A stretch of 64,000 bases of DNA, taken from NCBI GenBank assembly GCA_003050565.1, contig PEBW01000002.1, positions 186,001 through 250,000 on the forward strand. The letters are read 5' to 3'. Positions 10,273 through 17,399 of the stretch are shown piece by piece; position 1 is the first letter of the stretch; every line of letters starts with the position of its first letter. The DNA comes from Brockia lithotrophica (GTDB lineage Bacteria; Bacillota; Bacilli; Thermicanales; DSM-22653). A program made the translations under genes and the position numbers. The notes under the pieces were generated by a model. It had not been told where the DNA came from, did no database searches, and saw only the letters and a list, made by a program, of their open reading frames with translations.

Positions 10273-11034
10273 TTAGGAACCGAGCGCCTCGGCGATGAGC
10301 TCCGCAGCCCGCACGCCCGAGAGAAGCATTCCGCCGAAAATCGGGCCCATGCGGTGGCCACCGTACACGTTGGTAGCCGCCATGCCGCTCGCAAATAGGC
10401 CCGGGTAGACCTCGCCCGTGAGGGCTACGGCCTCCTCCTCCCCGCGGTCCGCCCACATGGAGCGCTCGCCCGAGACGGAGAGGGAAACCCCGTTCTTGGC
10501 GGCGAGCTTGCGGACGACTTCCGCGTCGTGACCCGTGGCGTCGAGGACCGCCCGGGCGTGGATCGCCAAAGGATCGACGTGCAGGCCGGCAGCGTGCACC
10601 GCACCCCAGTTCAGCACGAGACCCGCAACGCGTCCGTCGCGTACGACGACGTCCTCCATGGCGACGCCGTTGAACACGTATGCCCCGGCCTGAAGCGCAC
10701 CGAAGACGAGAGCCGCCACCGTCTCGACGGAGTGGGCCACGTATACACCCGGGGCATACTCGCGAGTGCGGACTCCGAACTCCTCGAGGATGGGCCGCGC
10801 CGCCTCTTGCACGACGATTCGGTTCATGAGCATCCCGCCGCCCCAGAGCCCGCCGCCGACGGAGAGGCGCTTTTCGAAGACCGCCACGCGATACCCGCGC
10901 CTCGCGAGTTCCCGCGCGGCGACGAGCCCCGAGGGCCCCGAACCGACGACGGCGACGTCGAGGTCGACGATCGACCGGAATTCTTCGAGGTACGTCTCCA
11001 CGATCGCCCGCGTGATCACCCGTTCGTCGAACAC
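10273..11034 (-). CDS. thi4: Thi4-family thiazole synthase, no suicide cysteine
   Basis: FAD/NAD-fold protein of the Thi4 (thiamine thiazole synthase, ribose-1,5-bisphosphate isomerase-like) family. It has a dinucleotide-binding loop VVGSGPSG, the [15 protein letters not shown] segment, the [10 protein letters not shown] block and a C-terminal [14 protein letters not shown] loop. The start is GTG 11034, chosen because GGAGGG lies 7 nt upstream; earlier codons in frame do not resemble the family. The 253-residue protein from this start contains no cysteine, so it cannot donate sulfur from an active-site Cys as yeast Thi4 does. Known archaeal and anaerobe enzymes without that residue use free sulfide catalytically, which is the likely mode here. 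I see no TPP riboswitch upstream. Confidence 0.88.
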   Translation of the reverse strand: MFDERVITRAIVETYLEEFRSIVDLDVAVVGSGPSGLVAARELARRGYRVAVFEKRLSVGGGLWGGGMLMNRIVVQEAARPILEEFGVRTREYAPGVYVAHSVETVAALVFGALQAGAYVFNGVAMEDVVVRDGRVAGLVLNWGAVHAAGLHVDPLAIHARAVLDATGHDAEVVRKLAAKNGVSLSVSGERSMWADRGEEEAVALTGEVYPGLFASGMAATNVYGGHRMGPIFGGMLLSGVRAAELIAEALGS

Positions 11035-11090
11035 AAAGACACCCTCCTTCCTGAGCTCACGTCCCCACCAGCTTTTGGGGTGTAACCAAA

Positions 11091-11118
11091 AGCATACACA
11101 AAAACCGAATGGCCACAA
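11091..11118 (-). promoter_or_regulatory. Possible weak promoter of thi4
   Basis: TTGTGG, a 16-bp gap and TATGCT lie about 60-85 bp upstream of the thi4 start codon. Both hexamers are imperfect. It is the only reasonable sigma-A-like pair I see in the gap. Confidence 0.35.
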
Positions 11119-11180
11119 GAGTACAGGAGCTCCGTGCGAGGCAGAAGCCCCTCAGCATCGCGCGGTCACCCGTGGACCCG

Positions 11181-11216
11181 TTTCATCTCGGTCAGCCGGA
11201 TTTCGTCTCGGTCAGC
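11181..11216. repeat. Short direct repeat upstream of thi4
   Basis: TTTCATCTCGGTCAGC (11181-11196) and TTTCGTCTCGGTCAGC (11201-11216) match at 15 of 16 positions with a 20-bp (about two helical turns) period. They lie some 150 bp upstream of the thi4 start, in the 249-bp gap that otherwise shows no gene. They could be a tandem regulator site or a chance duplication. Confidence 0.6.
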
Positions 11217-11283
11217 AGACCTCCCGACGAGGCGAAATTTGAAACATTTATCTTTATTTTCAGATTCAAGTGTGCAATAAAAA

Positions 11284-11359
11284 TGGTGACCCCAACGGGA
11301 CTCGAACCCGTGTCTCCGCCGTGAGAGGGCGGTATCCTAGACCGCTAGACGATGGGGCC
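11284..11359 (-). tRNA. tRNA-Glu (anticodon CTC)
   Basis: On the minus strand the sequence begins GGCCCCATCGTCTAGCGGTC and folds as a 76-nt cloverleaf. The anticodon stem CCGCC/GGCGG encloses the loop CTCTCAC, giving anticodon CTC; the T arm contains GGTTCGAGTCC. The acceptor stem pairs GGCCCCA with TGGGGTC (one G-U), and discriminator A plus CCA are genome-encoded. It decodes GAG, a common codon in this GC-rich genome. It has its own promoter and stands alone. Confidence 0.97.
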
Positions 11360-11411
11360 ACGCGCATCCGTCTGTACCTTACCTCACCCTAACCTCCTAA
11401 GCGCAAAAACA

Positions 11412-11440
11412 ATCATACCTCGCTTGCCTCCAAAAGTCAA
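11412..11440 (-). promoter_or_regulatory. Promoter of tRNA-Glu
   Basis: TTGACT (5 of 6 to the -35 consensus), a 17-bp spacer and TATGAT (5 of 6 to the -10 consensus) stand on the minus strand. They place the transcript start about 45 bp upstream of the tRNA 5' end. Confidence 0.85.
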
Positions 11441-11537
11441 GGGGGGACTCGGTTTCGCCGCAGGCAAGTGCCATCTCCAAGTCGAGAGCTTTGCGCGCGT
11501 CCTCGAGGAAACCCTTTCGCGCCCCCTTACTCCACAC

Positions 11538-11767
11538 GTCGAGGTTGTAGACGTTCGTCGACCAGTTCCGGATCGCCGTGTACCGGGCCCGGACGCCGCG
11601 CTTGACGATCTTCTCGACGACGGCGGCGAGGAGGGAATCCGTCGAGTAGACGGGCGCCGTACCCCCTTCGACGTAGTGGGCGAACGCCCCTCATCGACGA
11701 TGAGGGGCGCCCGCTCAAACCGGCCCACGTTTTCCGAGTCGATGCGGAAGTACGCCCGAAGCGGAAC
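11538..11767 (-). pseudogene. sufB: Internal fragment of sufB, frameshifted
   Basis: Immediately after sufU the minus strand encodes VPLRAYFRIDSENVGRFERA and PLIVDEG. After a one-base frame change comes [20 protein letters not shown] and later [13 protein letters not shown]. This is the central beta-helix region of SufB (compare the family's EGCTAPVY and NWSNNVYN motifs). An in-frame stop lies just before it, and the whole N-terminal half and C-terminus are absent. SufB is the scaffold subunit of the SUF iron-sulfur assembly complex, and its normal position in Bacilli is directly after sufU. So this is a decayed resident gene rather than a stray insertion. Confidence 0.85.
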
Positions 11768-11828
11768 TTACGGGCACGTCGTGGACCATCGGCGATCCAT
11801 CCTCCGGATCGCATGATGGAAGGCGGGC

Positions 11829-12299
11829 TTACGGCGCCGGCGTTCCGTCGGGCGATCCGGCCGCCGCGCCGCCTTCGGCGAGGGCGAGCTCCAGCGCCTT
11901 CCAGGCGAGCGTCGCGCACTTGATCCGGACCGGAAACTGGTGCACCCCTTGAAGGGCGACGGCGTCCCCGAGCGCCTCCTCCGTCGCCCGGTCCAGGGGC
12001 TTCCCCTGCACGAGGCGGAAAAACGCCCGGGCGAGCGCTTCCGCCTCGTCCGCCGTCTTCCCCTCGACCAGCGCCGACATCATCGAAGCGGAGCTCATGC
12101 TGATCATGCATCCCTCGCCGACGAAGCGGACCGCCGCGAGGCGGTCGTCCTCCCGCCGGACGTAGAGCGTGATCCGGTCGCCGCAGGACGGGTTCTTGAG
12201 CTCGACCGCAAGGACGCCGGACCCTTCCAGCGTCCCCCGCTTCCGGGGGTGCTTATAGTGATCCACGATGATCTCCCGGTACAGGTTCTCCAAAGACAT
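11829..12299 (-). CDS. sufU: SufU zinc-dependent sulfur acceptor / IscU-like protein
   Basis: IscU-fold protein that takes persulfide sulfur from SufS. Three conserved cysteines are present in the contexts NPSCGDRIT, VGEGCMISMS and IKCATLAWKAL, and the SufU-specific insertion relative to IscU is retained. ATG 12299 is preferred (AAAGGAG 10 nt upstream) over the in-frame TTG two codons earlier. The start lies inside the end of sufS (47-bp overlap), so the two are translationally coupled. The scaffold genes that should flank this pair are broken, so the final sulfur acceptor is unclear. Confidence 0.95.
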   Translation of the reverse strand: MSLENLYREIIVDHYKHPRKRGTLEGSGVLAVELKNPSCGDRITLYVRREDDRLAAVRFVGEGCMISMSSASMMSALVEGKTADEAEALARAFFRLVQGKPLDRATEEALGDAVALQGVHQFPVRIKCATLAWKALELALAEGGAAAGSPDGTPAP

Positions 12300-13539
12300 C
12301 GCCAAAAAACTCCTTTACCCGGCGGACGCCGACGACGAGCCGTTCGACGTCGTCCTCGTCGTTGTAGAGGTAAAAGCTCGCCCGGACCGTCGCCGGCACG
12401 CCGAGCCGCGTCATGAGCGGCTGGGCGCAGTGGTGGCCGGCCCGGACGGCGATTCCTTCGGCGTCGAGGATGGTGGAGACGTCGTGGGCGTGGATGCGGC
12501 CGACGTTGAATGCGACGACCGCGTGCCGGTCGGTCCGCGGACCGTACACGACGACCCCCGGCTCGTTCGCCAGCGCCTCCGCCGCCAGATTTGTCAAGCG
12601 GACGACGTGGGCTTCGATCGCGTCCATGCCGATCGCTTCGAGGTATTCGATCGCCGCCCTGAGGCCGATCGCCTCGGCTATCGGCGGCGTCCCCGCTTCG
12701 AATTTCCACGGCGGCTCCCGCCACGTCGCATCGAAAAGCGTCACCCGGTCGATCATCTCGCCGCCGACTTCGTACGGCTCCATGGAGCGAAGGTGCTCTT
12801 CCTTGGCATACAGGACGCCGATGCCCGTCGGGCCGAGCATCTTGTGGCCGGAGAAGGCGAGGAAGTCGACGTCGAGAGCCCGGACGTCGAGCGGAAGGTG
12901 CGGGGCGCTCTGGGCGGCGTCGACGACGATCACCGCGCCGACGGCGTGGGCCCTCCGGGCGGCGTGGGCGATCGGGGCGACGGCGCCGGTCACGTTCGAG
13001 ACATGGGCCAGGGCGACGATCTTCGTCCGGGGGGTGATCGCCTGATCGATCGCCGCCTCGGTGATCCGGAGGTCGTCCGTCGGCTCGATAAAGACGAGGC
13101 GGGCACCGGTCTCCCGGGCGACCCTCTGCCACGGGAGGAGGTTCGCGTGGTGCTCGAGCGGCGTGAGCACGATCTCGTCGCCGGGGCCGAGCCGCGGCCG
13201 GGCGTACGCCTGGGCGACGAGGTTCAGGCTTCCTGTGGTGTTCCGGGTAAAGACGATCTCCGCCGCCGATCGGGCGCCGAGAAAGCGTCGAACCGCCTCC
13301 CGGGCTTCCTCATACGCTTCGGTCGCCCGGCCGGCGAGGGTGTGGACGGCCCGGTGGACATTGGCGTAGTCCCGCTCATAGAAGCGGGTCATCGCCTCGA
13401 GGACCGCCCGGGGTTTTTGCGCCGTCGCGGCGCTGTCCAGGTAGACGAGGGGCTTCCCGGCGATCGTCTGATCGAAGATCGGAAAGTCGGCGCGGAGTGC
13501 CTTCGGCACGAGGGGGCGACGCGCGTTGCGGTCCGTCAT
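12253..13539 (-). CDS. sufS: Cysteine desulfurase SufS
   Basis: PLP-dependent class V aminotransferase-fold enzyme converting cysteine to alanine with an enzyme-bound persulfide. The PLP lysine is in FSGHKMLGPTG, the PLP-stacking region is LEHHANLLPW, and the catalytic Cys is in RAGHHCAQPLM, typical of type II (SufS) desulfurases. The start ATG 13539 has GAGGAGGAG upstream and overlaps (ATGA) the stop of a sufD remnant, as in an intact sufCDSUB operon. At 428 aa it is full length and shows no damage. Confidence 0.96.
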   Translation of the reverse strand: MTDRNARRPLVPKALRADFPIFDQTIAGKPLVYLDSAATAQKPRAVLEAMTRFYERDYANVHRAVHTLAGRATEAYEEAREAVRRFLGARSAAEIVFTRNTTGSLNLVAQAYARPRLGPGDEIVLTPLEHHANLLPWQRVARETGARLVFIEPTDDLRITEAAIDQAITPRTKIVALAHVSNVTGAVAPIAHAARRAHAVGAVIVVDAAQSAPHLPLDVRALDVDFLAFSGHKMLGPTGIGVLYAKEEHLRSMEPYEVGGEMIDRVTLFDATWREPPWKFEAGTPPIAEAIGLRAAIEYLEAIGMDAIEAHVVRLTNLAAEALANEPGVVVYGPRTDRHAVVAFNVGRIHAHDVSTILDAEGIAVRAGHHCAQPLMTRLGVPATVRASFYLYNDEDDVERLVVGVRRVKEFFGDVFGEPVPGDHRGSL

Positions 13540-13640
13540 CGGACGATCTCCTCCTCGTTCGCCTCGACGCGGCGGTCCCGGGCGGCCGGAAGCGGCACGC
13601 GGGCGATCATCCGTCACACCTCCTGCCCGACCGTCTCGTC
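13536..13640 (-). pseudogene. sufD: Remnant of the sufD 3' end
   Basis: In the frame ending with the TGA that overlaps the sufS ATG, the minus strand encodes GIFDETVGQEV, a stop codon, then RMIARVPLPAARDRRVEANE. A helix of the form E-V-x-x-I-x-R-x-P-x-x-x-x-R-x-R-x-E closes many SufD proteins, and the stop/start overlap is what sufD-sufS coupling would leave. Only about 30 codons remain, interrupted by a stop. The assignment rests on this short match and on position. Confidence 0.6.
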
Positions 13641-13725
13641 GAAGATGCCGGGCTCTTCTTCGGATCCGCCGGAAAACCTTCGGTGTGCGACCGCCGGTCC
13701 ATATTCTGCGGCATCTCGAGCGTCT

Positions 13726-13875
13726 TTATGGCCCGAGCGTGCTCTTGCCGGTGCCGTTCGGGCCCACGATCGCGTGCACTTCCCCGCCGCGGATGACGAG
13801 GTCGAGCCCGCGGATGAACGGCTCGCCGTCGACCACGACGTGCAGATTTTCTATCTTCAATTCCGATCACGCCAT
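13726..13875 (-). pseudogene. sufC: Truncated 5' end of sufC with nonsense codon 3
   Basis: An ATG with a good ribosome-binding site (ACGGAGGCGAC) is followed by GCG and then TGA. After the TGA the frame continues ELKIENLHVVVDGEPFIRGL and VHAIVGPNGTGKSTLGP before another stop. This is the SufC ABC-ATPase from its first strand through an intact Walker A (GPNGTGKST); the signature motif, Walker B and about 200 further residues are gone. A deletion joining this point to the end of sufD would explain the arrangement. The strong promoter upstream is still intact and presumably now serves sufS-sufU. Confidence 0.9.
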
Positions 13876-13912
13876 CGTGTCGCCTCCGTTTGCATGAAGG
13901 GATCCTCCTCTT

Positions 13913-13941
13913 ACTATACCTCACGGCGCCGGCGTTTTCAA
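13913..13941 (-). promoter_or_regulatory. Promoter of the suf operon
   Basis: TTGAAA, a 17-bp spacer and TATAGT (5 of 6 each to consensus) lie about 40 bp upstream of the sufC remnant start. No other good promoter is seen before sufS, so sufS-sufU transcription probably starts here. Confidence 0.85.
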
Positions 13942-13978
13942 CTGATTCTCTATTTCAGAAACAAACAACGAAAAAAAT

Positions 13979-13990
13979 CCGAATATTCGG
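13979..13990. promoter_or_regulatory. 12-bp perfect palindrome upstream of the suf promoter
   Basis: CCGAATATTCGG is centred about 45 bp upstream of the suf -35 box, and a seven-A tract (13971-13977) separates it from the promoter side. It could bind a dimeric regulator. It is also downstream of the frameshifted membrane gene, where it would make only a weak 4-bp terminator stem. Confidence 0.4.
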
Positions 13991-14050
13991 GGTCGAGAGG
14001 TCTCGGATACACCTCGTATGCCCTGTACTTTTCCGTCATGTGCGCCTTAC

Positions 14051-14463
14051 CTACGGGCGCATTTGCCTAGGGGACGATAGGCTCACGACGCCCCAGCAGT
14101 AGAGGGTGATGCCCACGAGCTGGGAAAAAGGCAGCACGAACGGAAGGCTCACGTACTTGGCGAGGGCGCCCGCCGCGCTCAGCACGAAGGCCCCGAGGAA
14201 GATCGCAAGAAACCCCGTGCGGCGTGTGCGTACAAAATTTCCAAGGGCGGAAACGCGGTGAAGTAGTACAGCTTGTACAAGCCCGCGTTCCAGCCAAAGG
14301 CTCCGCCTGCGAACTCTCCGAAGGCGGCGAGGGCAAACATGTACGGGGAAACGGCAAAGAGGACGTCGCTCAGGCGGCGCTTTGCCCAGGCCCGGCGCGT
14401 CACGTCGACCGCAAAGACAAAGGCGACGAGCGCAGCCAAGAACGAGAGGAGGAAAACCAACAT
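14051..14463 (-). pseudogene. Frameshifted small integral membrane protein gene
   Basis: Two frames join into one coherent protein. From ATG 14463, MLVFLLSFLAALVAFVFAVD and further hydrophobic helices run to LEILYAHAAR. A single-base slip near 14215-14230 then moves to RTGFLAIFLGAFVLSAAG, LPFVLPFSQLVGITLYCW and the stop at 14051. The restored product would be about 137 aa with four or five membrane segments; I do not recognise the family. Either the gene is broken or a base is miscalled in a GC-rich run. Confidence 0.65.
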
Positions 14464-14479
14464 AGCACCCTCGGCCCCC

Positions 14480-14509
14480 TTGCATTTCCCGCGGGAAGCG
14501 GGGTATAAT
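14480..14509 (+). promoter_or_regulatory. Promoter of tRNA-Gln
   Basis: A perfect TATAAT at 14504-14509 stands 18 bp after TTGCAT (14480-14485) and about 18 bp before the tRNA 5' end. Confidence 0.8.
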
Positions 14510-14526
14510 GTACTTCGCAAAAGCGT

Positions 14527-14600
14527 TGCGGGATGGTGCAATGGTAGCACGCCAGACTCTGGATCTGGTAATCTAGGTTCGAGTCCTAGTCCCGCAGCCA
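14527..14600 (+). tRNA. tRNA-Gln (anticodon CTG)
   Basis: A 74-nt cloverleaf begins TGCGGGATGGTGCAATGGTA. The anticodon stem CCAGA/TCTGG encloses the loop CTCTGGA, giving CTG, which reads CAG. The T arm has GGTTCGAGTCC. Position 1 is T, pairing with A72, and the discriminator is G followed by encoded CCA; the U1-A72 pair and G73 are the usual identity features of tRNA-Gln. It is a single-gene transcription unit with its own promoter and terminator. Confidence 0.95.
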
Positions 14601-14614
14601 CTCCTATGGACGCG

Positions 14615-14655
14615 AACCCCTCGTTCGGAACGCGCCGAACGGGGGGTTTTTGTTT
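14615..14655 (+). terminator. Terminator of tRNA-Gln
   Basis: ACCCCTCGTTCGG pairs with CCGAACGGGGGGT across a short loop (one bulge) and is followed by TTTTTGTTT, a textbook intrinsic terminator just after the tRNA. Confidence 0.9.
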
Positions 14656-14838
14656 CCCGCGCGCCGCAGTCCTTCCGCTTCGTCCTTCCGACGAGGGACG
14701 GCGGGGGCGGCGGAGTCTTTTACGCCGAGCCACCGCGGGGACGAGCTCGGCGGCGATCTCCCTCACCCGGGAAACGGCGCGGCGGAGTCCTTTTCGCAGG
14801 GCCCATACGGGGGAGTGCAAAAGAAGGGTACGGTACCT

Positions 14839-15753
14839 TCAGGACCCCGAACTGCCGCCGAAGAACTGCGAGAGCCAGCTCCACACCCGGGTAAAGAGGT
14901 CTTGGAGAAACGACCACGCCTTTTGGAGAAAGTTCTGGGTTTCCGGGTCTTGGAGGAACTTTTCCACCTCTTGCTTGATCTTGGCCGTCTCTCGGGCGAG
15001 AGCACCCCAATCGATGTTGGCCTCGCGCAAGTGGCGGACGAGTTCCTCGAGGCGTGCGCGGTCTTCGGGAGTTAGGCTCACCCCGAGGTCGCGCGCCGCG
15101 CGGTCGATCGCTTCTTGGATGTCTTTCGGGTCGCGGAGCTTGCCGGAGGCGATTTCCTCCTTGAGGCGCTGAATGAGGGCGGTCGCCTGCTCTTTGCCGA
15201 TCTTTTCGCTCAGGAGGTAGTTCGCGGAAAACTCTTCGGCCGCCACGTCCTTGGCCGTAGGGTCGAGCGTCTTCCCTTCCAGGCCCTCAAAAGCCTTTAC
15301 GATGCCCGTGAGGGCCGCCGTCCCCGATACGGGAACGGGCGCGTACACGTAGATCTCCGCATCCTTGACCCCCGCCGTAGCCGCAGCGCTCTGGTACTGC
15401 GCGGGCGTGAGGTAGGTGATGCCTTCCGTGCGCACGTGCAGCCCCTTCCCCGGTTCGAGGAGCGTTACCTTGACGGAGGAGATCGCCCGCGTGCCGATTA
15501 CCGCCTTGGGGAGGTACTTCCCGAGGAGGGAGTGTTCCTCCGCGTTCGTCACGACGACGAGCTTGTCCTGGGAGATCCCCTGGGCGCCAAAGGCGCTAAG
15601 GACCTGCTCGCGCTGTTCGGGCGTGAGGTCGGCGCCGACGGCGACGACGACGTCGCCCGGAGCCGCGTCGGCGTAAACGGGATGGCCCATCTCCGCCGCG
15701 AGAAAAACCCACAGGAAGACAAAGGCAAAGGCTCGTCCCGCAACCTTCCACAC
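14839..15753 (-). CDS. ypuA: DUF1002 exported protein, YpuA-like
   Basis: A 304-aa secreted protein. It starts with a signal peptide (MWKVAGRAFAFVFLWVFLAA, cleavage likely after VYADA), followed by the DUF1002 body with PGDVVVAVGADLT, ITYLTPAQY and EIYVYAPVPVSGTAALTGI. The C-terminal third is a long amphipathic helix ending in Trp- and Gly-rich sequence. The closest named relative I know is B. subtilis YpuA, of unknown function. The GTG start has no obvious ribosome-binding site nearby, and a long inverted repeat lies just upstream. Confidence 0.85.
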   Translation of the reverse strand: MWKVAGRAFAFVFLWVFLAAEMGHPVYADAAPGDVVVAVGADLTPEQREQVLSAFGAQGISQDKLVVVTNAEEHSLLGKYLPKAVIGTRAISSVKVTLLEPGKGLHVRTEGITYLTPAQYQSAAATAGVKDAEIYVYAPVPVSGTAALTGIVKAFEGLEGKTLDPTAKDVAAEEFSANYLLSEKIGKEQATALIQRLKEEIASGKLRDPKDIQEAIDRAARDLGVSLTPEDRARLEELVRHLREANIDWGALARETAKIKQEVEKFLQDPETQNFLQKAWSFLQDLFTRVWSWLSQFFGGSSGS

Positions 15754-15760
15754 GGCCGGC

Positions 15761-15828
15761 GTCCGGGGAGGCGCTGCAGCCGCAGGCGAGGCCGCCGGCT
15801 AAAAGGCGCACCGGTCGGCTCCCCGGAC
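15761..15828. repeat. 10-bp inverted repeat in the ypuA leader
   Basis: GTCCGGGGAG (15761-15770) and CTCCCCGGAC (15819-15828) are perfectly complementary across 48 bp. An AGGAGGTGAGA ribosome-binding-like sequence sits outside the repeat at about 15831-15841, too far from the GTG at 15753. The fold might bring it closer to the start or hide it. Confidence 0.45.
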
Positions 15829-15881
15829 GTCTCACCTCCTCTTTGCGTGTTGGTCTCCCGTCGACACGGGGGCAAAGAACG

Positions 15882-17276
15882 TCAGCCGCCGTTGGCTTGT
15901 ACGATCTCCCGATAGGCAAAAAAGCTCGTTTTGGGGATGCGCTCGAGCGTCGCGTAGTCCACGTACACGAGGCCGAAGCGCTTGGAGAGGCCGTGGGCCC
16001 ACTCGAAGTTGTCGAGGAGGGACCACACGAAGTACCCGCGCACGTCCACCCCTCGTTCGAGGGCCCGGCGCACGGCCTCTACGTGCGCCCGGATGTAGTT
16101 TGCCCGCGCCTCGTCCGCGACGCGCTTCGTGCCGTCGGGGAGCACTTCCGGGGTGTCGTCGTAGGCGGCGCCGTTTTCCGTGACGAGGATCGGAACCCCC
16201 GGGTAGCGGCTGTGGACTTCGAGGAGGACCTCCGTCAGTCCCTGGGGGTACACTTCCCAACCCATGGCCGTAGCCTCCCCGGCGGGCGGGAGAAACTCCA
16301 GCCCCCCGAAGGGACTCGCCGGATTGAAGGCGACGCGGGTCGGCGAGTAGTAGTTCACCCCGAGGAAGTCCACGGGCTGACGGAAGGTCTCGAGGTCCTC
16401 TAGAGGGAGTTCGAGCTGAGCGTAGAGGTAGGCTTCGAGGTCGCCGTCCCGGGCCCCCTCCTCTCCCCAGAGAATGCGGGCGAAGGCGAGAAGCGCTTCG
16501 CGCGGATAGTGTCCGGTGAAGAGGGGGTCGACGAAGAGGCCGTTGTGCAGGCGTTCGAAGGCGTAGGCGAACCCGACGACCTCCCGGTCTTCGCCTGCGG
16601 GGAGCACGCGCGTCATGAGGTTCGTGATCCCGATCCGGGATCCGGTGAGGTGCTCGTCGCGAAAGGCCCGGACGGCGAGTGTGTGGCCCAAGAGGAAGTG
16701 GTGGGCGACGCGCACGGCCTTGCGCGGATCCTGCTCGCCGGGGGCGTGTTCGCCGGTGACGTATCCCAGAACGGTGGCGACGAACGGCTCGTTCAAGGTG
16801 ATCCAGTAGGGGACGCCTTCGAGGCGGCGGAAGAGGAGGTGGGCGTACTCGGCAAAGTACTTCGCCGTATCCCGCTCCGCCCACCCTCCCTTTTCGTACA
16901 GGGCAAAGGGGAGATCCCAGTGGTACACGGTGACGACGGGCGCGATCCCGCGGGAGTGAAGTGCCTCGACGAGGCGGCGGTAGAAGTCGAGCCCCCGTTC
17001 GTTGACCGCCCCCTTGCCTTCCGGCAAAACGCGCGGCCAGGAGACGGAAAAGCGGTAGGCGCGCACCCCGAGTTCGGCGAGGAGGTTTACGTCCTCTTCC
17101 CAACGGTGGTAGTGGTCGCAGGCCACGTCGCCGACGGTGCCGTCGGCGATCTTCCCTGGGATGTGGGCAAAGACGTCCCAGATGGATGGCCCGCGACCGT
17201 CCTCCGCTGCGGCGCCTTCGATCTGGTATGCCGACGTCGCCACACCCCAGAGGAACCCTTCGGGAAGACCCGCCAC
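15882..17276 (-). CDS. Glycoside hydrolase family 1 beta-glucosidase
   Basis: A 464-aa GH1 retaining glycosidase, probably acting on beta-linked disaccharides in the cytoplasm (no signal peptide). The N-terminus FLWGVATSAYQIEGA is the GH1 signature, the acid/base Glu is in TLNEPFVATV, and the nucleophile Glu is in ILVTENGAAYDD. The C-terminal WSLLDNFEWAHG completes the sugar pocket. GTG 17276 is the likely start, just after a GGAGGTGAAG ribosome-binding site. There is no phosphorylation-type sugar transporter beside it; the upstream neighbour is an alcohol dehydrogenase. Confidence 0.93.
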   Translation of the reverse strand: MAGLPEGFLWGVATSAYQIEGAAAEDGRGPSIWDVFAHIPGKIADGTVGDVACDHYHRWEEDVNLLAELGVRAYRFSVSWPRVLPEGKGAVNERGLDFYRRLVEALHSRGIAPVVTVYHWDLPFALYEKGGWAERDTAKYFAEYAHLLFRRLEGVPYWITLNEPFVATVLGYVTGEHAPGEQDPRKAVRVAHHFLLGHTLAVRAFRDEHLTGSRIGITNLMTRVLPAGEDREVVGFAYAFERLHNGLFVDPLFTGHYPREALLAFARILWGEEGARDGDLEAYLYAQLELPLEDLETFRQPVDFLGVNYYSPTRVAFNPASPFGGLEFLPPAGEATAMGWEVYPQGLTEVLLEVHSRYPGVPILVTENGAAYDDTPEVLPDGTKRVADEARANYIRAHVEAVRRALERGVDVRGYFVWSLLDNFEWAHGLSKRFGLVYVDYATLERIPKTSFFAYREIVQANGG

Positions 17277-17399
17277 ATCCTTCACCTCCGACGGTTTAGG
17301 GCGTTTTCCGCGTGCGGGATGCCCGCGACCGCACCCGGGAACGGGGCACCGGTGACGGGGCAGTTCCCCGCGTGCGCGAAACACCCGTTCCCTCTCAGT

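Noticed and set aside
11035-11283. TPP riboswitch upstream of thi4
   Set aside because: The conserved thi-box (CTGAGA and partner sequences) is not found.
13618-13725. Further sufC sequence between the sufC and sufD remnants
   Set aside because: A possible EGF-SGG-like match needs an added base and lacks flanking similarity, so it was left unassigned.
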